From NCBI GenBank assembly GCA_003697105.1, contig RFFQ01000176.1, forward strand, positions 1 to 9,675: a stretch of 9,675 nt of DNA, given 5' to 3'. Made by a program: the position numbers and the translations under genes. Every line of letters starts with the position of its first letter. Within the stretch, counting starts at the first letter, position 1. Source of the DNA: Gemmatimonadota bacterium. Its GTDB lineage: Bacteria > 4572-55 > J002. The notes beneath the pieces were generated by a model. It was not told where the DNA came from, made no database searches, and was given only the letters and a program-made list of their open reading frames with translations. Positions 1-6,938 of the stretch are shown here, piece by piece.

Positions 1-1389
1 ATTAGTGTGAATGACCCACCCACACCCAGTTTGCCGGATACCTTTTATTTCCATGAAGATACAACCTTTGTACTCAACCTAGACCCCTACGTGATCGACC
101 CGGATAATACCCCGGATGAAATGACATGGCAAGCCAATGTGATTGACCCGGGTACGCTAGGGCTGGCACCCGCTGAAATCCAGATTGATAATGAGCGTAC
201 CCTCCACATTACCCCAGCGATGGATGCTTACGGCATGGCAACGGTGCGCTTCACCGTCACGGATGATTCCGCCGCCAGTCGCACGCAGGAGGTGGTAATC
301 ATGGTCAGCAATGTCAATGATACTCCGGTGGTGGCGGCAACCGTTGATACGATTTGGATGTTGGAAGATATGCCCGATGAAAGCCTGTATCTGCCGCCGC
401 TGGTGACCGATGCCGATCCGGCAGACCAAATCTCGTGGACATGTCAGGTATTGGGAGCGGACCCCGCGGTGCTCACCTGCTCGATTACCCCCACTAACCG
501 GCTTTACCTCGATCCGCAACCGGATTGGTACGGTGCGGCAGACGTGCTTTTGGTTGCGGCCGATCTGGCGGGAGCAAGGGATTCCACTATCGTGCCGGTG
601 CAAGTTCAGCCACAAGATGACCCGCTCTGCTTCTGCCCGCCGGCGCCGCCCATCCCGGATTTTCTGGATTGTGTGGAAGATGGGCAATGCGAACTGGAAG
701 TTGGCACTTACGTCTTTGACCCCGATGGGGATACGGACATCACCCAATGGTCATACCAAATCACGGCGGGCGGTCTTATCGGTTTGCAACGGGTTGATTT
801 TCTGCCCGATTCCCTCAATGCAGAGCGGGCGGTGTTCGTCTTTGATGAAAATTGGGCGGGCGATAAAACGATCCGCCTGACGGTGGAAGATGGCAACGGG
901 AATTCTACCAGCCATGAGGTGAACATCCATGTGGAACCGCAGAATGACCCCCCATTTTTTACGAATATCCCAGATACCACGTTGGCGGCGAGTGAGTTAG
1001 TACCCTTTTGCTATACCTTGCGGGCTTCGGATGTGGACGATGATGACCTGACCTTGCATTTTTCGGATATGACGAACCTGTTTGATGTTGACTCCGTTAG
1101 TGGGCGCTTCTGTTTTACGCCGGCGCGGGGTCAAATCGGCTATTATCCAGCAACGGTGTGTGTCTCCGATGGAGATAGCACCGTCTGCGCCGAGATCGCG
1201 TTCGACATCCGGCAGGTTTACCATCCGGCGGATGTGGATGGCAATTTTCAGGTGGATTTGGTGGACGTGCACCTTGTGTTGCTCCATTGGGGGTCTGCCG
1301 ATGATGGTTATGACCTTACCGGCGATGGCCGGGTGGATATTGCTGATCTGCAATTTGTCATTCGGAATCTAGGTGCACCTCGTCCGTAA
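1..1389 (+). CDS. Secreted cadherin/Ig-like repeat protein with C-terminal dockerin (5' partial)
   Basis: The frame is already open at base 1 and runs to TAA at 1387-1389, so the N-terminus and any signal peptide lie outside the window. About four repeats of roughly 100 residues are seen, each entered by a linker of the VNDPP/VNDTP/QDDP/QNDPP type (near bases 7, 313, 607 and 937). They carry D-x-D and WYG-type patterns typical of cadherin-like, Ig-like extracellular repeats. The C-terminus has two dockerin type I calcium loops. Loop 1 (bases 1231-1266) has D, D, N, V, D, D at positions 1, 3, 5, 8, 9, 12. Loop 2 (1312-1347) is DLTGDGRVDIAD. The repeats contain many cysteines, which fits an oxidised extracellular location. 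Family knowledge: dockerins bind cohesins or act as calcium-stabilised C-terminal modules in large surface proteins. The ligand and role are unknown. The gene is not obviously linked to the downstream operon. Confidence 0.85.
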   Translation: MSVNDPPTPSLPDTFYFHEDTTFVLNLDPYVIDPDNTPDEMTWQANVIDPGTLGLAPAEIQIDNERTLHITPAMDAYGMATVRFTVTDDSAASRTQEVVIMVSNVNDTPVVAATVDTIWMLEDMPDESLYLPPLVTDADPADQISWTCQVLGADPAVLTCSITPTNRLYLDPQPDWYGAADVLLVAADLAGARDSTIVPVQVQPQDDPLCFCPPAPPIPDFLDCVEDGQCELEVGTYVFDPDGDTDITQWSYQITAGGLIGLQRVDFLPDSLNAERAVFVFDENWAGDKTIRLTVEDGNGNSTSHEVNIHVEPQNDPPFFTNIPDTTLAASELVPFCYTLRASDVDDDDLTLHFSDMTNLFDVDSVSGRFCFTPARGQIGYYPATVCVSDGDSTVCAEIAFDIRQVYHPADVDGNFQVDLVDVHLVLLHWGSADDGYDLTGDGRVDIADLQFVIRNLGAPRP

Positions 1390-1437
1390 AGGGGCGGTTT
1401 TCTGAATACCGCTTATCTATCCTTAAACTTCTCAAAT

Positions 1438-1446
1438 GGAGGTGAT
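1438..1446 (+). promoter_or_regulatory. Strong Shine-Dalgarno for the zinc-ribbon gene
   Basis: GGAGGTGAT is a nine-base perfect complement to the 16S rRNA 3' end and ends six bases before ATG 1453. It fixes that start over the out-of-frame ORF that begins at 1436. Confidence 0.85.
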
Positions 1447-1452
1447 TCTCTT

Positions 1453-1647
1453 ATGCCAAAATGGAATTCCTGCCCCAGTTGCGGGCATCGTCCCGGCAGT
1501 GGCCTCTTTAGTGGAAACTGGTTTCCGGTCTATCAATGCAAAAAGTGCCGTAAAACCTTTTGCCACAAGTGCGGGCTCCGTAATGGAGAGGAATGCCCCT
1601 CCTGCGGCTCGCGCGAGAAACAAAAAGTAGGCGAAGTGTACCGGTAG
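1453..1647 (+). CDS. Small zinc-ribbon protein with four CxxC pairs
   Basis: This 64-residue basic protein has four cysteine pairs: C7/C10, C29/C32, C37/C40 and C48/C51. That is enough for two structural zinc sites, arranged as a CPSCG knuckle, a QCKKC/FCHKC double knuckle and a final CPSCG knuckle. The stop codon TAG follows at 1648-1650. The start is set by a near-perfect Shine-Dalgarno at 1438-1446. There is no signal peptide or membrane segment, so a cytoplasmic location is expected. The gene stands 63 bases after the dockerin gene and is closed by a strong terminator, so it may be its own small transcription unit. I do not recognise a named family. Small zinc-ribbon proteins of this kind can bind nucleic acid or act as protein-protein adaptors, but nothing here decides between these. 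Confidence 0.75.
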   Translation: MPKWNSCPSCGHRPGSGLFSGNWFPVYQCKKCRKTFCHKCGLRNGEECPSCGSREKQKVGEVYR

Positions 1648-1682
1648 CATCCCCGGTTTTTACGAAAGTTGCTTTCTTCAAG

Positions 1683-1719
1683 CGCTGTGCCCTTTAGCAA
1701 GGCACAGCGTTTGTTTTTT
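1683..1719 (+). terminator. Rho-independent terminator
   Basis: A perfect 9-bp stem, CGCTGTGCC (1683-1691) with GGCACAGCG (1701-1709), encloses a 9-base loop. It is followed by a T-rich tract TTTGTTTTTT (1710-1719). It ends transcription from the zinc-ribbon gene just ahead of the promoter of the chemosensory operon. The other strand has no comparable T-run, so it is probably one-directional. Confidence 0.88.
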
Positions 1720-1720
1720 A

Positions 1721-1749
1721 TTGCAATCATGCCGGATTTATGCTACAAT
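1721..1749 (+). promoter_or_regulatory. Sigma-70-type promoter of the chemosensory operon
   Basis: The -35 element TTGCAA (1721-1726, 4 of 6 matches) is separated by exactly 17 bases from the -10 element TACAAT (1744-1749, 5 of 6). The -10 is extended by TGC at 1741-1743. Transcription would start near 1756, giving a leader of about 40 bases before ATG 1797. It sits immediately after the terminator T-tract, as expected for a fresh transcription unit. Confidence 0.65.
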
Positions 1750-1796
1750 TCCCCTGCTTGTGCTTGTTCGCGTGCTCGGTATAGGATTCTTTTGAG

Positions 1797-2243
1797 ATGC
1801 CTGATCCTCAAACATTTCGCACCTTTTGCACCTTTACTTTGGATAATACCCGGTTGGGTATTGATGTGAGGCACGTGCGAGAGAGTTTTTATCTACCACC
1901 ACATTTCACCCAGATTCCACTGGCGCCACCGCTGCTGGTAGGGGTGACCGTTTTTCAACAGTCGGTGTTGCCGGTTTTAAAAATTCATTCGTTTCTAAAT
2001 ATGCCGAATTCGAGTCGTACGGCGACAACGTCGGTGATTGCGGTTGAAGTGAACGATTATCAAGTGGGTATTTGGTCAGATACCGTACCCCGCTTGCGGA
2101 TGGTGGACCCGGCCGGATTACACGTACCCGATGAGCCACAACCGTATGTGTCGTACCTGTTTCAGCACGAGGAGGACTTAATCTCTGTCCTCGATCTGCC
2201 GGTATTGCTTCAGGATGCTCAACACCAGTTGGAGATAGATTAG
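1797..2243 (+). CDS. Divergent CheW-like coupling protein (first gene of the operon)
   Basis: The 148-residue protein has the length and beta-rich pattern of a single CheW domain. An N-terminal strand reads CTFTLDNTRLGIDVRHV, comparable to the FxLGxxxyGIxixxV opening of CheW. A central LLVGVTVFQQSVLPVLKIHS corresponds to the GVxNLRGxVxPVxDL segment, and a C-terminal ISVLDLPVLL corresponds to the closing ILDVxxLL. The usual NLRG turn, part of the receptor/kinase contact region in CheW, is replaced by TVFQQ. This is therefore a divergent coupler and may contact a partner other than the usual receptor tip. The start ATG 1797 has only a weak upstream AGGA (1783-1786). The gene is followed after 5 bases by the chemoreceptor. 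CheW proteins join chemoreceptors to CheA at the array base. Assignment rests on pattern and gene order. Confidence 0.75.
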   Translation: MPDPQTFRTFCTFTLDNTRLGIDVRHVRESFYLPPHFTQIPLAPPLLVGVTVFQQSVLPVLKIHSFLNMPNSSRTATTSVIAVEVNDYQVGIWSDTVPRLRMVDPAGLHVPDEPQPYVSYLFQHEEDLISVLDLPVLLQDAQHQLEID

Positions 2244-2248
2244 CGCTT

Positions 2249-4504
2249 ATGTTTGGAAAATTAACCTCCCTCAAACAGCAGTTGCGGGTGCATTTTGTCA
2301 TTTTGGGATTGTTGGTGGCACTGGTTGGAAATGGGGTCGTTTGGGTGTATTTGGGGAGTGTGTTGCGCACGTCGGCAGAACAGCAATTGGTAGCCATAAA
2401 TACGGCAAAAGGGCGGGCAGTCCATAACTGGTTGGATGAACGCTTGCGGGATGTTCGCACTGTGTCGGAGTTGCCGCTGGTGCGCCGTTACTTGCGCTCT
2501 GATCCCGATTCCATTAGCCGCTATTTTGCCAATCTCAAAACCATTTTTCAAATTTATCAGGAAATTGCGATTTTTTCGACCAAAGGTAGCCCGTTGGCAT
2601 CCTCGGGTTTGGTGATTTCCACCCAAAATAGGGCGCAGATGCCCTACTTTATCCGGGCGATGCAAGGGCAGACCGGCTTTCAGAACATCTATTTTTCCCC
2701 CGAATACCAAGCTATACTCCTCTCTGTTTCCGCACCGATTTATGACCAGCCTCCAGACCCGATTGACCGCCGGACCATCGGGGTGGCTGTGCTTCATGTC
2801 CGGCTGGATGACACCCTCTGGAAAATTTTGACCGACCGCACCGGTTTGGGTGAAACCGGTGAATCGTATCTGGTCAAATATTACAATGACGGAACCCAAT
2901 TACAGGATACGGAAAATCCAGTCTTGGCGTCCCCCTCACGGTTTTCGCGAGATTTACTCCGATTGGGCTTCAAAAATCCACAAGACCCGCTGGATTATGT
3001 GCTCAATACCGGTCTTCCACTGGAAACCGAAGCGGTTAAAGCCGCCCTTTCCGGTAACAGCGGCACCCTGATCAACCGGGACTATCGCGGGAAAAAGGTA
3101 CTCTCTGCCTACCATTTTATTCCCGGGCAACAGGATGACCTACGCTGGGCGCTGATCTCCCAAATCGATCTGGGAGAAGTCCTGGCACCCCGGTGGCGAT
3201 TGATGTTCAGTTTGATTCTCATCGAGGTGATCTTGATTTTCGGTTTGATGATGGTGTTGACCGGTGTATTGCTCCGGCAAATCAAACCGGTGCTGATGTA
3301 TTTCCGCGGGACGTTGCAATCCGCTTTGCGTGGGGAACCGCCCCAGCATGGTGTCCCGCTGCCTCTCGCCCTTCAATTGGATGAATTTCAACCGGTGGTG
3401 ACTGATACCGACCAACTGTTGCAAATCCTGAAAACTGCCACCACCGATCAGGCACATTACCGCCAGTTGCAGCACGAAGTCGATCAATTTATAGAGCGAT
3501 TTTCCCTCCCGTTAGCTGAACAGATGAAGTCTGGTACTGCCTTCCATTTCCACCAACTTGAGGGTCTTTCAGCAATCTATCACACGCTCCGGAATACGCT
3601 TAAACACGTGCAGGAGGCTCTCGACCGGTTGCAGAACGAATTGGTACAAACGCATCGTGAAAGTAAGCTTATTGCTGAACGGGTCCAAAAAGATGCTAGC
3701 CATCATTTGGAGCAATTTATCGAATTGAAACCGGCTTTAAACGCGGTGCATGAGGTGCAAGTCCGCTTAAAAACCGATGTGGAATCCACGGTGCAATTAC
3801 AACGGGAATTTCAGGAATCTGTGTTGCGCAATGTGGAAACGATTTCGGAAACGGTTAAGCGCGTCGATCGCTTGTACCAGCAGACTCAAGCGGTGGCACA
3901 AACGGCAGAATACCTCGCCGGGCAGATTCAGCGCCTTGAAGATGGAGTCCAAACCATAGGAGAGATGGCTTCGCAGATTTCCATGCTGGCATTGAATGCC
4001 AATATTGAGGCGACTCGTGCTGGAGAACAGGGGCAAGGGTTTGCCATCGTTGCCGCCAAAATCCAGACCATGGGGGAACGTGCGGTCACGGTTAGCCAAG
4101 ATATGGTCACTGGCGTGCGCTCCTTGCAAACCGGTGCCCAAGAGATGAACGAGGCTACCACGGCTCAACAACGGGCGATGGATGAGGCGGTGCAACAAAT
4201 TGAACGTGCTCAAAGTACACTGCATTCCCTCGAAATTCAGACCATTCAGGTGTCAGACCAACTCAAAGCGCACTTAACGGATGTCAAAGTGCAGGAAAAC
4301 CATGTGAGCACTCTCCGGCATCAATTTGAAAGTTTACAGAGCCGCGCCCAGCGCATTAGTTCCGATCTGAAACCGTTACAAGAGTTGTTATCCCAACTGG
4401 CACAAAGCATGGCGTATTTTCAGCAGATCGAGCACCTGTTCCAATCCGAACTGACTTCCCGTACACGTTCAACCAAGTTGGACCCGAATGACACAGATGA
4501 TTAA
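2249..4504 (+). CDS. Methyl-accepting chemotaxis protein with dCache sensor domain
   Basis: This 751-residue receptor has transmembrane helix 1 at about residues 14-36, a periplasmic region at about 37-312 and transmembrane helix 2 at about 318-342. A long cytoplasmic coiled coil follows. The periplasmic part looks like a double Cache domain, with a characteristic GLGETGESYLV stretch near residues 199-209. The conserved signalling hairpin tip lies at about residues 573-605, with LALNANIEATRAGEQGQGFA instead of the common NLLALNAAIEAARAGE pattern. Directly after TM2 there is an I-K-P and a later D-E-F, which may be a degenerate HAMP; a normal HAMP is not evident. No C-terminal CheR-docking pentapeptide is present. 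ATG 2249 follows a GGAGA at 2231-2235. The ligand is unknown; dCache domains commonly bind amino acids, amines or other small molecules. The 3' end overlaps cheA by 17 bases. Confidence 0.93.
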   Translation: MFGKLTSLKQQLRVHFVILGLLVALVGNGVVWVYLGSVLRTSAEQQLVAINTAKGRAVHNWLDERLRDVRTVSELPLVRRYLRSDPDSISRYFANLKTIFQIYQEIAIFSTKGSPLASSGLVISTQNRAQMPYFIRAMQGQTGFQNIYFSPEYQAILLSVSAPIYDQPPDPIDRRTIGVAVLHVRLDDTLWKILTDRTGLGETGESYLVKYYNDGTQLQDTENPVLASPSRFSRDLLRLGFKNPQDPLDYVLNTGLPLETEAVKAALSGNSGTLINRDYRGKKVLSAYHFIPGQQDDLRWALISQIDLGEVLAPRWRLMFSLILIEVILIFGLMMVLTGVLLRQIKPVLMYFRGTLQSALRGEPPQHGVPLPLALQLDEFQPVVTDTDQLLQILKTATTDQAHYRQLQHEVDQFIERFSLPLAEQMKSGTAFHFHQLEGLSAIYHTLRNTLKHVQEALDRLQNELVQTHRESKLIAERVQKDASHHLEQFIELKPALNAVHEVQVRLKTDVESTVQLQREFQESVLRNVETISETVKRVDRLYQQTQAVAQTAEYLAGQIQRLEDGVQTIGEMASQISMLALNANIEATRAGEQGQGFAIVAAKIQTMGERAVTVSQDMVTGVRSLQTGAQEMNEATTAQQRAMDEAVQQIERAQSTLHSLEIQTIQVSDQLKAHLTDVKVQENHVSTLRHQFESLQSRAQRISSDLKPLQELLSQLAQSMAYFQQIEHLFQSELTSRTRSTKLDPNDTDD

Positions 4505-5858
4505 TGCAACCTCCGCTACACTAATCCCTTACGCCGCCGGTTTGCCGGATCGGGTGGAAATTCCGAACACCGAATTAGACCGCCTGAGCGAATTGCTGGC
4601 GGTACTCCAACTGGATCATGACCTTCTGCATCTGGATTTGCATCACTTGCCGGAGGTTTTACCGCGCCAATACCACATTGAACTGCAACGCACGTTGCAA
4701 ACCCTCAAGCGGCTGCAAGCTGAAATCCCGCCGGTGGATGTCCGGCGATTACAAGATGCCATTCAGAATTTACAACAGGTTGTGGCAGATTTGGAAGATA
4801 ATCGTTGCCGATTGCAACGGCACTCCCAACGTCTTCAGGATCAATTTGCTACCTTGCAAACCCGTTTAGATCGGGTGATGGATGGTTTTCAGGCGTGGCG
4901 GGATGTACCGGTACAGGTACTTTACGATCAGATGATTCCGCGCATTCACGAATGGGCGGCAGCTTATGGTAAATCCGTGGAGGTGGTAACCCGTGGGGCA
5001 GATTTGCACTTAGACCGCGAAATCGCTAACCATCTACTCCCACCGGCGTTAGAAATAGTGCATAATAGCTTAAAACACGGTATCGAACCCCCCGATGAAC
5101 GTGAACGTGTCGGCAAACCGCCGGTGGGGCGGTTGTATTTGGATGCCTTGACGGAAGGGGATTCCGTCTTGTTGGGGGTGGAAGATGATGGACGTGGAAT
5201 TGACTGTCGCGCCTTGCTCAAACAGGCATTGGAACGGGGAGCGTTGAGTCGTGCCCAAGCCCGAAGACTCTCACCTACAGACCAACTGCATCTAGTTTAC
5301 TTGCCGGGAATTTCCTTGACCTCGGATGCCGGTCGCGGGCTATTTGATGCGCGCTCCCAATTACAACAATTGCGGGCACTGATCGAGATCGATTCTGAAA
5401 CCGGTATCGGCACCTCGTTTATCATTACGGTGCCCCGTTCGCCGCATACCACAACGGTGTTATTAGTGGATGTGGGTCACCAACGGGTGGGGATTCCGGC
5501 AGAAATGGTGCTGGAAGTAATGACTCTACCCGCCAACTGGATCAAAAAGACGACCACCGGTAACGTCCTGACACTGGACAACCGGATCATTCCGCTGATC
5601 AATCTCCGGCGCTTTTGGGGATTTGACGATCTGCCGGAGTCCACCTCGTTAGCCATTGTGATGGTCGGGTTGGGATCCAAACGCACCGCCTTAGTGGTTG
5701 ACCGGTGGTGTCAGCAACGCCGGGTGATTGTCCGTCCAAAATCCCCATTTTTGCGCCCGTTAGCCCTCGTCAACAGCTTTGGGATGCTCTCGTCCCAAGA
5801 GGTGATCGTCTTACTGGATATTCCCGAATTGATTGCACGAAGTTCACTCCATGATTGA
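4488..5858 (+). CDS. cheA: CheA-type histidine kinase lacking P1 and P2 domains
   Basis: The 456-residue protein has P3, P4 and P5 regions of CheA but no N-terminal Hpt (P1) or P2. Residues about 21-150 are a mainly helical dimerisation-like region starting RVEIPNTELDRLSELL. Residues about 150-316 are the ATPase. The N-box is EIVHNSLKHGIEPPDERERV (189-208, N193 kept), followed by GKPPVG. The G1 box DDGRGID is at 233-239 and the last glycine box GIGTSF at 306-311. The lid region is short and altered: YLPGISLTSDAGRGLFD (271-287) replaces the usual PGFST, spacer and SGRGVGMD. Residues about 320-456 are a good P5 domain ending ALVVDRW, then VNSFGMLSSQEVIVLLDIPEL. ATG 4488 is chosen; an in-frame ATG at 4497 is possible. 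CheA normally phosphorylates its own P1 histidine, then CheY. Here any phosphoryl acceptor must be another protein, or the kinase may be weak or inactive. Confidence 0.9.
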   Translation: MTQMINATSATLIPYAAGLPDRVEIPNTELDRLSELLAVLQLDHDLLHLDLHHLPEVLPRQYHIELQRTLQTLKRLQAEIPPVDVRRLQDAIQNLQQVVADLEDNRCRLQRHSQRLQDQFATLQTRLDRVMDGFQAWRDVPVQVLYDQMIPRIHEWAAAYGKSVEVVTRGADLHLDREIANHLLPPALEIVHNSLKHGIEPPDERERVGKPPVGRLYLDALTEGDSVLLGVEDDGRGIDCRALLKQALERGALSRAQARRLSPTDQLHLVYLPGISLTSDAGRGLFDARSQLQQLRALIEIDSETGIGTSFIITVPRSPHTTTVLLVDVGHQRVGIPAEMVLEVMTLPANWIKKTTTGNVLTLDNRIIPLINLRRFWGFDDLPESTSLAIVMVGLGSKRTALVVDRWCQQRRVIVRPKSPFLRPLALVNSFGMLSSQEVIVLLDIPELIARSSLHD

Positions 5859-6447
5859 ATCTGTCCTTATACCGACACCGGCGGAACGGCGCCCCATTCC
5901 GCATTTTCGCCAGCACCCATCGCTTTCCTCGACTCCGGTTGGAAAAAACCGGCTGACATTGCTCTGCTTTCGTCTGGGAGAGGATGATTATGCGATGACT
6001 ACCGACCGGTTACTGGCGAGTATCACTTTGCGCCAATTAGGTGAAACATGGCGGGTCGTGAATTCCAAATTGCCGTTTTTCCGGCATTTTTCGCGGTATC
6101 GAACTACGCTCATTCCGTTGATCGACCTGCGGCGGCTCTGGAGCATCCCCCACGATGTGTATGATCTGGAAACGCCGATTTTGATCGTGCAACTGCCCCG
6201 CTTTAACGCCGGATTTTTCGTGGATCAGGTATTGAACGACGTGCAAATATTCCGGCAGAACTGTTTTCCGCTCCCCCCGTGGTTATTTGGACGGGAGTCC
6301 GCCTATTTTACCGCGATGCTATTTTGTGAAGGGCGGTTAACGGCACTTTGTAATGAGCAAACACTCTTGACCATTGCCCAGCAAGATTATATCTATCAAG
6401 CACAGCAAACGTTGGCACGCCGGCAGAAAGCGGTATCTTCCAAATGA
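5851..6447 (+). CDS. Divergent CheW-like protein with N-terminal extension
   Basis: With ATG 5851 the product has 198 residues. A roughly 30-residue proline-rich N-terminal extension precedes a CheW-like core. The core opens LTLLCFRLGEDDYAMTTDRL, continues with TTLIPLIDLRRLWSIP (the PVIDLRxxLG-like segment), then ILIVQLPRFNAGFFVDQVL, and ends ALCNEQTLL. The NLRG turn is absent, replaced by a region reading HFSRYRT. ATG 5851 overlaps the cheA stop codon by 8 bases, a typical coupling arrangement. A TTG at 5833 in the same frame would add six residues but deepens the overlap and has no better ribosome site. The role is probably a coupler or competitor in the same receptor array. It is more diverged than the next gene, and the length exceeds the usual 150-170 residues of CheW. 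Confidence 0.75.
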   Translation: MIESVLIPTPAERRPIPHFRQHPSLSSTPVGKNRLTLLCFRLGEDDYAMTTDRLLASITLRQLGETWRVVNSKLPFFRHFSRYRTTLIPLIDLRRLWSIPHDVYDLETPILIVQLPRFNAGFFVDQVLNDVQIFRQNCFPLPPWLFGRESAYFTAMLFCEGRLTALCNEQTLLTIAQQDYIYQAQQTLARRQKAVSSK

Positions 6448-6929
6448 CATATCAAAAATTAAAAGATGGATTTATCGAGCCAGTGACCGAACCCAACCAA
6501 TATCTGGTTTTCGCAGTAGGTCACGGTCGATTTTGTTTGCCCCTGATGGCGGTCAGTGAATTGCTCCACGTAGAGAAGCCGCGACGGCTCCCCGGTACGT
6601 TGCCCCATGTGATGGGGGTGATTGCCCACCGCGAGCGAGTCTTCCCCGTTCTTGACCTGCGGCGGCGCTTGGGTATGAATGTGATCTGGCACTACGCCCA
6701 ACAAGGGATGTTGCTGGAAGACCCCCCTTTAGAATCGCCGTTAATTTTAGTTGTGGACCGGGTGTTTGGCGCGACCACACTACCCCCGGAATGGAGGCAT
6801 CTGCCCGAACAACCCATCTGGGGGATTCCTTTAGAATTTATGGAACAGGTGATCCACGCCCCCGATAAAGAAGACCCTATTGTCCAAATTAAATATAATT
6901 TGCTTTTTCACCCATCGCACTTAAATTAA
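6444..6929 (+). CDS. cheW: CheW coupling protein
   Basis: This 161-residue protein is the most regular CheW of the three. An opening QYLVFAVGHGRFCLPLMAVS is followed by LPGTLPHVMGVIAHRERVFP and then VLDLRRRLGM, matching the LPxxPxxVxGVINLRGxVxPVxDLRxRLGx core. LILVVDRVFGATTLP then matches the VDxVxxVxxxP strand. The NLRG of canonical CheW reads AHRE here. It links the chemoreceptor tip to the CheA P5 domain. The ATG overlaps the previous stop codon (ATGA, 6444-6447), so translation is likely coupled. The segment between the core and the VVDRV strand is shorter than usual. The stop codon lies 9 bases before the rodZ-like gene. Confidence 0.82.
   Translation: MTYQKLKDGFIEPVTEPNQYLVFAVGHGRFCLPLMAVSELLHVEKPRRLPGTLPHVMGVIAHRERVFPVLDLRRRLGMNVIWHYAQQGMLLEDPPLESPLILVVDRVFGATTLPPEWRHLPEQPIWGIPLEFMEQVIHAPDKEDPIVQIKYNLLFHPSHLN
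6871..6899 (+). promoter_or_regulatory. Possible internal promoter ahead of the rodZ-like gene
   Basis: A perfect -10 hexamer TATAAT (6894-6899) lies in a locally AT-rich patch at the end of cheW, 39 bases before ATG 6939. The best -35 at a 17-base spacing is AAGACC, a poor match. It could let rodZ and mscS be expressed apart from the chemosensory genes, but a chance AT-rich match is quite possible. Confidence 0.25.
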
Positions 6930-6938
6930 GAGGGTTGT

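Noticed and set aside
1394-1412. Terminator after the dockerin gene (GCGGT / ACCGC hairpin)
   Set aside because: The stem has only five pairs and is followed by TTATCT rather than a T-run, so it is not a convincing terminator.
1436-1630. Overlapping 64-codon ORF in another frame over the zinc-ribbon gene
   Set aside because: Its start lies upstream of and overlaps the Shine-Dalgarno, and it has no motif. The frame from 1453 has four regularly spaced CxxC pairs.
1906-2460. Long minus-strand ORFs opposite the chemosensory genes
   Set aside because: They show no motif, cross gene boundaries on the other strand and have no ribosome site; they are shadows of the plus-strand genes.
5833-5850. TTG start adding six residues to the second CheW-like protein
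   Set aside because: ATG 5851 gives a tighter overlap with the cheA stop codon and no better ribosome site precedes the TTG.
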